Positions 25,617-35,122 of a stretch of DNA of 64,000 nt are shown piece by piece. The stretch is from Paractinoplanes toevensis (GTDB taxonomy: Bacteria; Actinomycetota; Actinomycetes; Mycobacteriales; Micromonosporaceae): NCBI RefSeq assembly GCF_018332695.1, contig NZ_BOQN01000128.1, forward strand, positions 1 to 64,000. Reading direction: 5' to 3'. The notes under the pieces were generated by a model that was not told the origin of the DNA, did not search any database, and worked only from the letters and a program-made list of their open reading frames with translations. The translations under genes and the position numbers were made by a program. Positions within the stretch are counted from its first letter, which is position 1. Each line of letters begins with the position of its first letter.

Positions 25617-26573
25617 TTGCCGTCGACCGGTTATGGTCGCCAACCCGCGCGCCGCCGCGGTCCGCGCCGCCGGACCGCCTACTTCGGATTCCGCCGAGCC
25701 GCGGAATCCTCCCCGGACGGCCCCCGAGACCACCGCGGATGGAACGAGATCATGTCGTCCGCCTCGGTGATCCTGGCGGGCGTCATCGTGGTGGTCGGTT
25801 TCGGCTTCGTGGCCAGCCGCATCATCAACAGCGGCGACGGCGACAACCCGCTGCCCGATCCGCCGCCGACCGCCGCACTCGGTGGTGTCGAGCTGCCCTC
25901 CGGCAGTCCCGCGCCGATCCCGATCGGCAGTCCGTCACCATCGCTCTCGACCGCCCCGTCGCCGACGCCCTCGGCGACACCGAGCAAGCCCAGCCCGAAG
26001 CCCACCACGAAAGCGCCGCCCTTCCAGGGCAGCATCCAGATCGGGGCCGCATCGGTCCCGTCGACGGTGGACCTCACCGCCGAGGGCACCACCGACTGGG
26101 TGCACTGGGGCGAGGACGGCACCTTCTCGCTAGAACGCGACAAAGACGGAAATTTCAAGATCTTGGAGGGTACGCCGACCGCGCCCCGGTTCCGGCATGC
26201 CCTGAGCCCGCAGTTCTTCCGGTGGACCGGCGGCGACCCGGTCGACCACAGTGACGGCACCACCACCGGCATCCGCACCTGCGGCGCCGGGAACGGCTTC
26301 ACGGTGAGCGCCCCGGCGTCGACCTCGCCGAAGGTGCTGCGGCTGTACGTCGGCATCATCAGCGCGAAGGGAGAGTTGCGGGCCTCGCTGTCGGCCGGTT
26401 CCGCGACCGCGTCTCGCTCGATCGAGCAGCGGGACGGTACGTTCCGCACGCTGGTTTACACGGTCACCTACCGGGCACCGGCAGCAACCAGGATCAACTT
26501 CACGTGGAACACCGCGCAGGCGTTTGGGGACGGCTGCGGCGGGGTGGCGCTCGAAGCGGCCACCCTGCGCTGA
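25617..26573 (+). CDS. Membrane-anchored secreted protein of unknown function
   Basis: A TTG at 25617 lies five bases after a strong GGGGAGGG site and gives 318 residues; the ATG at 25752 is the alternative start. A basic tail is followed by one membrane helix (residues 50-68), a Pro/Ser/Thr-rich linker (PSPSLSTAPSPTPSATPSK) and a beta-rich C-terminal domain of about 180 residues. DLTAEGTTDWVHWGEDG at the start of that domain is seen in some cell-wall-associated actinobacterial proteins. I cannot assign a function. Confidence 0.7.
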   Translation: MPSTGYGRQPARRRGPRRRTAYFGFRRAAESSPDGPRDHRGWNEIMSSASVILAGVIVVVGFGFVASRIINSGDGDNPLPDPPPTAALGGVELPSGSPAPIPIGSPSPSLSTAPSPTPSATPSKPSPKPTTKAPPFQGSIQIGAASVPSTVDLTAEGTTDWVHWGEDGTFSLERDKDGNFKILEGTPTAPRFRHALSPQFFRWTGGDPVDHSDGTTTGIRTCGAGNGFTVSAPASTSPKVLRLYVGIISAKGELRASLSAGSATASRSIEQRDGTFRTLVYTVTYRAPAATRINFTWNTAQAFGDGCGGVALEAATLR

Positions 26574-26608
26574 TCTACATCTGTTTCAAGCGCAAATAAG
26601 GGGATTTC

Positions 26609-29600
26609 GTGTTCGCGGGCTGGGGATCGTGGGTTGCCCGCTTCCGGTGGCCGGTGCTGTCCGTCGCGCTCGTCGCGGTGATCAGCGCCGGTGTCTGGGG
26701 GCTGGGTCTTTTCTCGGAGCTGACCGAGGGTGGTTACACCGATCCGAACAGCGAATCCTCGCACGCCGCGGACGCGATAACCGACGCGTTCGGCGCGCAG
26801 GGCGGCGACCTCGTGGTCATCTACACGCCGGCCAAGGGCAAGATCGACGACGCGGCGCTCGGCAAGAGCGTCAAGGACTCCCTTGCCGCGCTGCCCAAGT
26901 CGGCGGTGACCGCCGCCACCTCGTACTGGTCGACCAGGTCCGCCGCGTACGCCGCGAAGGACAAGTCCAGCGCGATCGCCCTGATCACCCTGGCCGGCGG
27001 CGACGACGCGGCGAAACTCGACGCCTACCGCGAGATCGACGACAAGTTCGCGGTGGACGGCGCCACGGTCCAGCTGTCCGGCGCCACCGTGCTCAACGAC
27101 GCCTCCTCCACCCGCTCGACCGAGGACCTCGGCAAGGCCGAGGCGATCAGCGTCCCGATCACCCTGATCCTGCTGGTGTTCATCTTCGGCTCGCTGGTCG
27201 CCGCGTCGCTGCCGGTGCTGGTCGGCGGCGCCGCCGTGCTCGGCTCGCTGGGCATCCTGCACGCCGTGGCCGGCTTCCACGACGTCAACTCGTTCGCCGT
27301 CAACGTGGCCAGCCTGCTCGGCCTCGGCATGGCCATCGACTACGGCCTGTTCATGGTCGGCCGGTTCCGGGAAGAGCAGGCCGAGGGGCGTACGCCGGCC
27401 GAAGCGGTGGCCCGGACCGTCGGCACCGCCGGGCGCACCGTGGTCTTCTCCGCCACCCTGCTGATGATCGCCCTGTCCGGCCTGCTGCTGTTCCCCCAGG
27501 GCTTCCTCAAGTCCCTGGCCTACGGCGGGCTCGCCTCGGTCTTCCTGGCCGCGGCGCTCTCGCTGACCCTGCTGCCCGCGCTGCTGGCCGTGCTCGGCCC
27601 GCGCGTCGACAAACTCCCGGTCCGCCTCCCCGGGCGCAAGCCCGCCGCCGAGGCCGACATCGAAGCCTCCGGCTGGGCCCGGCTGGCCCGCTTCGTGCTG
27701 CGCCGCCCGCTGCTGGTGGCCATCCCGATCCTCGCCGTGCTGTTCCTGCTCGCCTCCCCGATCCGGCACGCGCACTTCGGCGAGAACGACGAACGGCAAC
27801 TGCCGGCCGGTGACCCGTCCCGGGTGGCGATCGAAACCCTGAAGGCGGACTACCCGCAGTTCACCGGCGACAGCGTGGACATCGTGCTGCGCAACTCCGC
27901 CGACACCGCCGGGTTCGCCGTCCAGCTGCGGCAGGTGCCCGGGATCGCCCAGCTGGGCGTGCCCCGCAAGGCCGACGGCGTCGCGGTGTTCACCGCCACC
28001 CTGAAGACCAAGGACGCGTTCAGCACCGAGGCGCGCGACGTCGTCCAGGCGATCCGGGCCATCCCGGTCCCGGCCGGGGCGTCGCTGCTGGTCGGCGGCA
28101 CCACCGCGCGCAACGTGGACAGCCTCGAGGCCACCGCGAACCGGCTGCCGCTGATGATCGGGCTGCTGGTCGGCGCCACCCTGCTGCTGATGTTCCTGGC
28201 GTTCGGCTCGATCCTGCTGCCGATCAAGGCGGTGCTGATGAGCGCGATCAGCCTCAGCGCCACCTTCGGCGCCCTCGTCTGGATCTTCCAGGAGGGCCAC
28301 GGCTCCGGCCTGCTCGACGTCTCCCCCGCGCCGTTGGAAGTCGGCATCGTGGTGCTGATGGCGGCCGTCGTGTTCGGCCTGTCCACCGACTACGAGGTGT
28401 TCCTGCTCTCCCGGATGGTCGAGGCGCGCATCCGCGGCGCCTCCAACGACGACGCCGTCACCATCGGCCTGGCCCGCACCGGCCGGGTCATCAGCGCGGC
28501 CGCCCTGCTGCTCATCGTGGTCACCGGCGCCTTCGCGATGTCCTCGGTCACCACCATGCGCTTCGTCGGCGTCGGCATGATCATCGCGCTGCTGCTCGAC
28601 GCGACCATCGTCCGGATGCTGCTGGTGCCCGCCGTCCTGCGCCTGCTCGGCAACGCGGCCTGGTGGGCGCCCGGCCCGCTGCGGCGCCTGCAGGAACGCG
28701 CCGGCCTCGCCGAGTACGAGGTGGCGGCGCCCGGCCGGCACGCGGCCCCCGACGACACCCAGGTGCTCACCTACCACTCCGACTTCACCCTCGCGCTGCC
28801 GCCGGCCACCGACGACCTCTCCGGCCGGGCACTCCCGGCTCCCGCGCCGGCACTCGCGCTGCCGGCCGCTCCGACCACGGCCACCGACGAGACCCAGGTC
28901 ATCGCCCGCTTCGAGGACACCCAGGTGCTGAGCCTGCCGGCCGCTCCCGCGGCCCGCCCGGTGGCCGACGAGGAACCGGTCGACGCGGAGATCGTCGACT
29001 CCGGCCTGTTCTTCGCCCAGCCGGAACTGCCCCAACTGCCGGAATTCGACCCCGAGGTCTCCGCGACCCGGCTGGCCGAGCTCTCCGGTTTCCTGCCGGC
29101 CGTGCCCCGCTACGAGCCGCCGGCCCCCCGCCCGAAGTCCGACGACGCGTTCTTCTTCGGCGCTCCCCAATCCCCCCTGGCCCTGCCGCCCGGCCTGGAC
29201 CGCTACGACGGCCCCTGGGAGAACGACCGCCCACCGGTCTCGGTGCCGGTGGTCCCCGGCATGTCCCTCCCCATCACCGACGCCGACCCGTCCGGCCCCA
29301 CCGAGTCCGGCGCCCCGGCCGAGCCCGACGCCTACGCCGAACCGCCCGCGGCCGACGACTTCGCCGAACCCGCCGCGACCGGCGACATCGCCACATCCGT
29401 CCCGGCCGGCTCCGACGGCATCGCGGAGAACGACCGCTTCGCCGAGCCCACCGCCCCGGCCACGTCCGACGGCTTCACCAAGCCCAGCGGCAGCGCCACG
29501 ACCGACGGCTTCGCGGAGCACGACGGCTTCGCGGAGCCCACCGTGCCGGCGACGACCGAAGCCGTTGCCGAGTCCTCCCCGACCGGCCGGCAGGCGGAGG

Positions 29601-30853
29601 AACTCGCCGCCCCGGACCGGGTCGACCTTTCCGAGCCGGTCGCCGCGTCTGCCCCGGACCTGGCCGATCTCCCCGAGCCGGCCGCCTGGGAACAGGCCGA
29701 GTCTCCGGCCTCGGCCGGCGCGCTGAGCCCGGCACCCGAAGAGCCCGCCTGGGACCGGGCCGGATCCCCGGCCACGACCGGCACGCTGAGCCCGGCACCC
29801 GAAGAGCCCGCCTGGGAACAGGCCGGATCCCCGGCCACGACCGGCACGCTCAGCCCGGCACCCGAACCCACCACCTCACCTGCGGCTTCGGCCGACGGGT
29901 CCCGCGCGGCCGGGTCGGATGCCGGCGCCGGTGTGTCCGGCGCGGAGCCCGCTCTCGCCGGCATTGCCGCGGAAGCGGACGAGGAAAGCTACGCCCCGGC
30001 GGCCGTGGACGAGCGGTATGTGACGGGCGTCGACGTGTCCGGCACGGAGGCCGCTCCCGCCGAGGCGGAGGCCGGGCCTACGGCGGAAGAGGCTGCGGAG
30101 GAGGCCTACGCCCCGGCGGCCCGGGCCGCCGCCGACGAGCGGTATGTGACGGCGGTCAGCGAGCGGCCGCTCGGTGAGGAGTTCTACGCGCGGGCGGCCG
30201 CGACCCTGTTCGGGCCGGATCCGGGCGCGCCGGACTACGCGTACGCCTCGGGCGAGGCCGGCCCGGCCGCCGACCTCGCGCCGCGGATGGGTTCCGGCCG
30301 GCCGGCCACGCTCGCCGACCAGCCGCCGGCCCGTCGCTCGCCGAATCGGCCGACCGACCTCGGGACCTACACAAAGGACGGGCTGACGGCGTCGCGCCGC
30401 CCGGCTACGCTCGGCGATCAGCTGCTCCCCCGGCGGCCCGTCCCCTCCTTCCCGGAGTCAGAGCCCATGACCGAGACCGAACCGCAGCCGTCCCCCGCGG
30501 CCGAGCCGGTGTCGCGCCGCCCGGCCGACCTCGCCGACCACCTGCGGGAGTCCCGACCCGCCGATCTGAGCGACTACACCTCGGGCCGCGTCCCGCGGAT
30601 GCGCCGCCCGGCCGACGAGACCCTGTCGAACGACGGCGCCTTCTCCGCACCGTCCGACGGCAACGACGGCGCTTTCACGCCGCCATCCGACGGCAACGAC
30701 GGTTCCTTCTCGGCGCCGTCCGACGGCAACGATGGTGCCTTCAACCCGCCGGCCGACGGACCGCGGCGGCCGGCCACCCTCGCCGACCACCTGTCGGCGC
30801 GCCGGGCGGACGAGGCGGGCCCGACCCGCGACCTCAGCGACCACCTGGAGTGA
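26609..30853 (+). CDS. MMPL-family transporter with a 690-residue repetitive cytoplasmic tail
   Basis: The protein has 1414 residues. The first 720 form a complete MmpL/RND unit. Two membrane bundles each carry the proton-relay Asp-Tyr pair (GMAIDYGLFMVGR and GLSTDYEVFLLSR), with an exported loop between. Such pumps move lipids or hydrophobic compounds using the proton gradient. The rest is low-complexity, acidic and Pro/Ala-rich, with three 21-residue repeats, four 12-residue SDGNDGAF repeats and about six RRPATLADHL-like motifs. No lipid-synthesis gene is beside it. It overlaps the next convergent gene by 20 bp. Confidence 0.92.
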   Translation: MFAGWGSWVARFRWPVLSVALVAVISAGVWGLGLFSELTEGGYTDPNSESSHAADAITDAFGAQGGDLVVIYTPAKGKIDDAALGKSVKDSLAALPKSAVTAATSYWSTRSAAYAAKDKSSAIALITLAGGDDAAKLDAYREIDDKFAVDGATVQLSGATVLNDASSTRSTEDLGKAEAISVPITLILLVFIFGSLVAASLPVLVGGAAVLGSLGILHAVAGFHDVNSFAVNVASLLGLGMAIDYGLFMVGRFREEQAEGRTPAEAVARTVGTAGRTVVFSATLLMIALSGLLLFPQGFLKSLAYGGLASVFLAAALSLTLLPALLAVLGPRVDKLPVRLPGRKPAAEADIEASGWARLARFVLRRPLLVAIPILAVLFLLASPIRHAHFGENDERQLPAGDPSRVAIETLKADYPQFTGDSVDIVLRNSADTAGFAVQLRQVPGIAQLGVPRKADGVAVFTATLKTKDAFSTEARDVVQAIRAIPVPAGASLLVGGTTARNVDSLEATANRLPLMIGLLVGATLLLMFLAFGSILLPIKAVLMSAISLSATFGALVWIFQEGHGSGLLDVSPAPLEVGIVVLMAAVVFGLSTDYEVFLLSRMVEARIRGASNDDAVTIGLARTGRVISAAALLLIVVTGAFAMSSVTTMRFVGVGMIIALLLDATIVRMLLVPAVLRLLGNAAWWAPGPLRRLQERAGLAEYEVAAPGRHAAPDDTQVLTYHSDFTLALPPATDDLSGRALPAPAPALALPAAPTTATDETQVIARFEDTQVLSLPAAPAARPVADEEPVDAEIVDSGLFFAQPELPQLPEFDPEVSATRLAELSGFLPAVPRYEPPAPRPKSDDAFFFGAPQSPLALPPGLDRYDGPWENDRPPVSVPVVPGMSLPITDADPSGPTESGAPAEPDAYAEPPAADDFAEPAATGDIATSVPAGSDGIAENDRFAEPTAPATSDGFTKPSGSATTDGFAEHDGFAEPTVPATTEAVAESSPTGRQAEELAAPDRVDLSEPVAASAPDLADLPEPAAWEQAESPASAGALSPAPEEPAWDRAGSPATTGTLSPAPEEPAWEQAGSPATTGTLSPAPEPTTSPAASADGSRAAGSDAGAGVSGAEPALAGIAAEADEESYAPAAVDERYVTGVDVSGTEAAPAEAEAGPTAEEAAEEAYAPAARAAADERYVTAVSERPLGEEFYARAAATLFGPDPGAPDYAYASGEAGPAADLAPRMGSGRPATLADQPPARRSPNRPTDLGTYTKDGLTASRRPATLGDQLLPRRPVPSFPESEPMTETEPQPSPAAEPVSRRPADLADHLRESRPADLSDYTSGRVPRMRRPADETLSNDGAFSAPSDGNDGAFTPPSDGNDGSFSAPSDGNDGAFNPPADGPRRPATLADHLSARRADEAGPTRDLSDHLE
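29680..29868 (+). repeat. 63-bp in-frame repeats in the MMPL tail
   Basis: Three tandem copies encode a 21-residue unit containing SPAPEEPAWEQAGSPATTGTL. The last two are nearly identical in DNA, so the expansion looks recent. Confidence 0.8.
30630..30757 (+). repeat. 36-bp in-frame repeats in the MMPL tail
   Basis: About four copies encode the 12-residue unit SDGNDGAFSAPP or close variants. They sit between RRPADE and the final RRPATLADHL motif. Confidence 0.75.
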
Positions 30854-31415
30854 CACCGGTCGTGCCGATCACCCGGCGGCCGGCGACGGCCCCGGGTGAT
30901 CGGTCCGGCTCGAGGATCTGCCGGTAACGCTCCTCCAGCTCGGCCCGGATGCGGCGGTCCCGGATCAGATCCACCAGTGCGTACACGACGGATCCCTTGC
31001 GCCGGGACTGCAGGTCGTCGGTCAGCGCACTGCGGTACCGGCTGAAGATCTCCATCATCCGGTCGTAGTCGCCGTCCTCGACCCGGTCCTCGGCGTACCG
31101 GATCGCCTCCAGGCCCTTCTGCACGTACTCGTAGCGCCGCCGCGCCTTGGCCGACATCAGCATGCCGCCGTCGCCGTAGTACCAGCTTCGCAACTGGGTT
31201 CGCAGGTTGCGGACGTCGTCCCGGGTCGGCTCCTGCCGTGGCCAGCGGGAGAAGAGCGCCGACAGCTCCCAGGCTCCCCGGTAGTGCTCCAGGCGCCGGC
31301 TCCACAGGTCCTCGTACGCCTTCGCCCGCCGGTCCAGGGCGTATTTGACGGCCGAGCCGAGCACCCCGGCGGCCAGCCCGATCAGCGCGGCCCAGACCTG
31401 CGGCGACCATCCCAT
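30834..31415 (-). CDS. Hypothetical protein with an N-terminal membrane helix
   Basis: The 193-residue product starts MGWSPQVWAALIGLAAGVLGSAVKYAL, a single N-terminal membrane helix. It continues as a strongly charged helical domain rich in Arg, Glu and aromatic residues (AYEDLWSRRLEHYRGAWELSALFSRW). No enzyme motif is visible. I do not recognise the family. It overlaps the MMPL gene tail to tail by 20 bp and lies 46 bp downstream of the SDR gene. Confidence 0.65.
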   Translation of the reverse strand: MGWSPQVWAALIGLAAGVLGSAVKYALDRRAKAYEDLWSRRLEHYRGAWELSALFSRWPRQEPTRDDVRNLRTQLRSWYYGDGGMLMSAKARRRYEYVQKGLEAIRYAEDRVEDGDYDRMMEIFSRYRSALTDDLQSRRKGSVVYALVDLIRDRRIRAELEERYRQILEPDRSPGAVAGRRVIGTTGVTPGGR

Positions 31416-31461
31416 CGCCGCAGTGTCCGGCGCCGGCGCGCAGTTGTCAGGCAGATCATGG

Positions 31462-32199
31462 TCAGCGGAAGACGAGACCGCCGCCGACCTCGATCACCTG
31501 ACCGGTCAGGGCGCCGGCGCCGTCGGAGACGAGCAGCCGCACGGTGGCCACCAGGTCCTCCGGGACCAGGGACCGCGGGATGGCCTGGGTGGCGACCAGC
31601 GGGGCGTGCGCCTCGACGTCGTGGCCGTCGGCCAGCTCGGCCTCGCCCTCGGTGCGGATCGCGCCGGGTGACAGCGCGTTGACCGTGATGCCGAGCGGCC
31701 CGAGGCTGCGGGCGAGCGAACGGGTGAGCCCGATCAGCGCGGCCTTGCTGGCCACGTAGGACGGCCCGGACGGGCCACCCATCCGCACAGTGGGCGACAC
31801 GACGTTGACGATCCGGCCCCAGCCCCGCGACGCCATGCCGGCACTGAGGTCCTGGGCCAGCAGCATCGGCGCGGTGACGTTGACCGCGAAGGTCTCCGCC
31901 CACTCCCCCAGCGGCAGCGAGCCGAACGGCACGTTCGACGCCCGGGCCGCGTTGTTGATCAGTACGTCGACCTCGCCGGCCCGCGCGGCGAGGTCGCTGA
32001 CCGCGCCGGCGTCGGCCAGGTTGGCATCCAGCAGCTCGGCGTCGGCGCCCAGGTCACGGCACAGTCCGGCGACCGTCTCGGCCTCGGCGGCGGCGTCCAG
32101 GTGGTGCAGCAGCAGGGAGTTGCCGGGGCGGGCCAGCCCGACGGCGATGGCCGCCCCGATTCCGCGCCGGGCACCGGTGATCAAGATCCGCTGGCTCAT
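31462..32199 (-). CDS. Short-chain dehydrogenase/reductase
   Basis: The 245-residue protein has a classical SDR plan: TGARRGIG for the cofactor, NNAA in the fourth strand, and the catalytic Ser-Tyr-Lys set in NVVSPTVRMGGPSGPSYVASKAAL. The cofactor loop lacks an early acidic residue, so NADP is possible. The substrate is unknown; FabG-like ketoreductases are closest in layout. TAGTGT lies six bases before the ATG, indicating a leaderless transcript. Confidence 0.9.
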   Translation of the reverse strand: MSQRILITGARRGIGAAIAVGLARPGNSLLLHHLDAAAEAETVAGLCRDLGADAELLDANLADAGAVSDLAARAGEVDVLINNAARASNVPFGSLPLGEWAETFAVNVTAPMLLAQDLSAGMASRGWGRIVNVVSPTVRMGGPSGPSYVASKAALIGLTRSLARSLGPLGITVNALSPGAIRTEGEAELADGHDVEAHAPLVATQAIPRSLVPEDLVATVRLLVSDGAGALTGQVIEVGGGLVFR

Positions 32200-32367
32200 G
32201 GCTTCACACTATGCCGATCACCAGGCCGAGCAAGGTTCCGGCCATCCGGGTGTCGCCGCGCATCCCGACGTTTTTCATTCGTAGTCATCGATTGCTTGAG
32301 AAGGCGGCCATCCCGGCGTACCCCGCAAATCGCCCGGCCGTAACGCGGCGCCCGCAGCGTTTCCGCC

Positions 32368-33897
32368 ATGCCATTGCTGCACCGACGCACGTTCCTCCTC
32401 GGTGGCGCAGCCGCCGCCGGAGCCCTCGTCCTGCCCACCCGCATGGCCACCGCCGTCGCTCCCTACCCGTTCCAGCTCGGCATCGCCTCCGGCGAGCCGG
32501 ACGCGGACAGCGTGGTCCTCTGGACCCGTCTCGCCCCGGCCCCGCTGAACGCCGACGGCCAGGGCGGCATGCCGGCCGCCGATGTCGCCGTCGACTGGCA
32601 GATCTCCACCTCCGAGACGTTCAGCTCGGTGGTCACCGGCGGCACGGTAACCGCCCGCTACGCCGACAGCCACGCCGTGCACGTGGTCGCCGGTGGGCTG
32701 AATCCGGACGCCGACTACTTCTACCGGTTCCGGGCGCAGGGGCACCTCTCCCCGGTCGGCCGCACCCGCACCGCCCCGGCGACCGGCACCTTCGGCCGCG
32801 ACCTGACCATGGCGTTCGCGTCCTGCGCGCACTTCGAGTCGGGGTATTTCACCGCCTATCGGCGGATGGCCGAGGACCGGCCCGATCTCATCCTCCATCT
32901 GGGCGACTACATCTACGAGTACGGGGCCACGGCCGGTGCCGTGCGTCAGCACGCCGGGGCGTCCGAGATCGTGTCGCTGGCCGACTACCGGCGGCGGTAC
33001 GCGCAGTACAAAGCCGACCCGGACCTGCAGGCCACGCACGCCGTCGCGCCGTGGCTGGTGGTGCCGGACGACCACGAGGTGGAGAACAACTACGCCACCG
33101 ACACCCGGGCCGACAGCGTCCCGGCACTGACCGCGACGCAGTGGACGGCCCGCCGCAACGCCGCCTACCGGGCCTACTACGAGAACATGCCGCTGCGGCC
33201 CGCACAGGCCCCGGCCGGCAACGGCATCCCGCTGTACCGGCGGGTCCGCTGGGGAAAGCTGGCCACCTTCCACCTGCTCGACACCCGGCAGTTCCGCGAC
33301 GACCAGGCCTGCGGCGACGGCATGCAGGTCTGCGCGGCGGCCGACACCCCGTCCCGCACGATCACCGGCGCGGCCCAGGAGGCGTGGCTGCTCGACGGGC
33401 TCGGCCAGCGGCTCGGCACCTGGGACATCCTCGGCCAGCAGGTGTTCTTCGCGAAGAACTACGACGCGAGCGGGCGGGCCAACATGGACGCCTGGGACGG
33501 CTACCGGGCCTCCCGGTCGCGCATCCAGCAGGGCTGGATCGACCGCGGGGTGCGCAACCCGGTGGTGCTGACCGGGGACGTGCACACGGCCTGGGCCTGC
33601 GACCTGAAGGCCGACTACACCAACTCCTCCTCGGCGACCGTCGGCACCGAGCTGGTGTGCACGTCGATCGCGTCCGGCGGCGACGGCACGGCCACCACGA
33701 CGCTGCCCAACCCGTCCACCAATCCGCACATCAAGCTCTACTCCGAGCGGCGCGGCTACACCCGCACCGTGATCGGGCAGCAGCAAATGCGCGCCGACTT
33801 CCGGATCGTCGAAAAGATCACCGAGCACGGCGCACCGGTCAGCACCCAGAAGTCCTTCGTCATCGCCGAGGGCCGGCCCGGCCTTCAGGCCGTCTAG
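32368..33897 (+). CDS. phoD: PhoD-type alkaline phosphatase
   Basis: The 509-residue enzyme starts with a twin-arginine type signal (HRRTFLLGGAAAAGALVLP). A short beta domain precedes the metallophosphatase core. The visible motifs are GDYIYEYG, VPDDHEVENNY and VLTGDVHTAWACD. PhoD enzymes hydrolyse phosphodiesters and monoesters outside the cell with iron and calcium. The next gene starts nine bases after the stop, so the two are one operon. I see no convincing PHO box upstream. Confidence 0.92.
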   Translation: MPLLHRRTFLLGGAAAAGALVLPTRMATAVAPYPFQLGIASGEPDADSVVLWTRLAPAPLNADGQGGMPAADVAVDWQISTSETFSSVVTGGTVTARYADSHAVHVVAGGLNPDADYFYRFRAQGHLSPVGRTRTAPATGTFGRDLTMAFASCAHFESGYFTAYRRMAEDRPDLILHLGDYIYEYGATAGAVRQHAGASEIVSLADYRRRYAQYKADPDLQATHAVAPWLVVPDDHEVENNYATDTRADSVPALTATQWTARRNAAYRAYYENMPLRPAQAPAGNGIPLYRRVRWGKLATFHLLDTRQFRDDQACGDGMQVCAAADTPSRTITGAAQEAWLLDGLGQRLGTWDILGQQVFFAKNYDASGRANMDAWDGYRASRSRIQQGWIDRGVRNPVVLTGDVHTAWACDLKADYTNSSSATVGTELVCTSIASGGDGTATTTLPNPSTNPHIKLYSERRGYTRTVIGQQQMRADFRIVEKITEHGAPVSTQKSFVIAEGRPGLQAV

Positions 33898-33906
33898 GAG
33901 GTCGTC

Positions 33907-35103
33907 ATGCAGGCACTCGCTCTTCTGCTGGCCGCCACCTCGGTCACCTGGACCACGGCCAACAGCAACGCCACCGGCGACCAGTCCGGGCCGTCGGTGG
34001 CCACCAACCGGACCGGCGGGGTCGCCGTGGTCTGGGAGGACGCCCCGGCCGGGGACGGCCACTCCGACGTCTGGTTGCGCTTCTACCAGAACGGCACCTC
34101 GGCGTACGAGAAGAAGCTGTCTCCGGGCGGCGCCGCGGGCACCAACTGGAAGCACGTCACCCCGGACGTCGGCCTGGACGACCGCGGCAACGCGGTGGTG
34201 GTGTGGGCGGACGACCCGGACGGCAACGGGTCCTTCAACGTGGCCTACCGGGTGGTGGCACCGGCCGGCACGGTCACCGGCTCCGGCTGGGCCAACGCCG
34301 ACACGAACGGCAACCAGATCCGGCCGAAGGTCGCGGTCGACCCGGACGGCATCCCGAACACCGGGGCGGTCGGGTTCACCGCGGTGTGGGAGGACGTCCA
34401 GCCGTCGACCGTGACGGTGCGGGCTGCGGGCTTCGACAGCGCCAAGGCGTACGAGAAGCAGGCGAGCCAGACCGCCGGCACCCACCACCACCCGGACGTG
34501 GCCGTCGGCGCGGCCGGCGACGCCACGGTCGTCTGGGAGGAGGACGCCGATGCGAACACGTACTACAACATCGGCCTCACCCGGCTGGCCCGGACCACCG
34601 GGTCGGTGCTGCTCAGCATCCGGATCGCCAATCTCAACGGCGGCGGGCAGCAGACCCGGCCGGCGATCGCCGCGAACTTCGCCGGGGACCTCGCGGTGAC
34701 GTGGGAGTCCGACCACACCCTCACCAAGGGGGTGTGGGAGCGGTCGTTCACGGCGGACGGTACCGCCCGGCACACCGAGGTCGAGGCCTCGACCGGCGCC
34801 GGGGCCACGGTGCCCGGCGTCGGGATCGACGACCAGGGCCGGGTCACCGCCGGCTGGACGGTGTCGGCGGCGGACGTCCGGGTGCGGGGCTTCAACCCGG
34901 ACGGTACGGCGACCGGGCGGCTGCCCGACTCGCCGCTCGCCTGGACCACGGCCGGGCGACAGGACCAGCTCGCACTGGCGGTGTCACCGTGGAACGAGGT
35001 CGCCCTCGCCTACACCGACGACAGCGACGGCAACGGCTCCGACCAGGTGCTGCTGGGAACCGGTGCCACCAACGACGACGGGGTCTGGGAGCCCCTGGCC
35101 TGA
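33907..35103 (+). CDS. Secreted repeat protein, probable beta-propeller
   Basis: The 398-residue product follows phoD by nine bases. A short hydrophobic start (MQALALLLAATSVTW) looks like a signal peptide. About six repeats of 55-60 residues share a pattern like PxVAVDxxGxAVVVWxDDxDGNGSFNVxYR. Several carry DPDGNGS or DSDGNGS loops that could hold calcium. This suggests a beta-propeller or related fold. No catalytic motif is evident; it may aid or bind the PhoD product or the cell surface. Confidence 0.75.
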   Translation: MQALALLLAATSVTWTTANSNATGDQSGPSVATNRTGGVAVVWEDAPAGDGHSDVWLRFYQNGTSAYEKKLSPGGAAGTNWKHVTPDVGLDDRGNAVVVWADDPDGNGSFNVAYRVVAPAGTVTGSGWANADTNGNQIRPKVAVDPDGIPNTGAVGFTAVWEDVQPSTVTVRAAGFDSAKAYEKQASQTAGTHHHPDVAVGAAGDATVVWEEDADANTYYNIGLTRLARTTGSVLLSIRIANLNGGGQQTRPAIAANFAGDLAVTWESDHTLTKGVWERSFTADGTARHTEVEASTGAGATVPGVGIDDQGRVTAGWTVSAADVRVRGFNPDGTATGRLPDSPLAWTTAGRQDQLALAVSPWNEVALAYTDDSDGNGSDQVLLGTGATNDDGVWEPLA

Positions 35104-35122
35104 GCCGGGGACTCCCGCGCCG

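Noticed and set aside
26468..29521. 1017-codon open frame antisense to the MMPL gene
   Set aside because: It is low-complexity Gly/Arg/His text with no domain; long antisense frames are expected opposite GC-rich genes with strong codon bias.
30860..32220. Further GCCGATCA boxes as FliA promoters
   Set aside because: Copies near 30863 and 32213 lack a properly spaced CTCA element or face no chemotaxis gene; the octamer is common by chance in this DNA.
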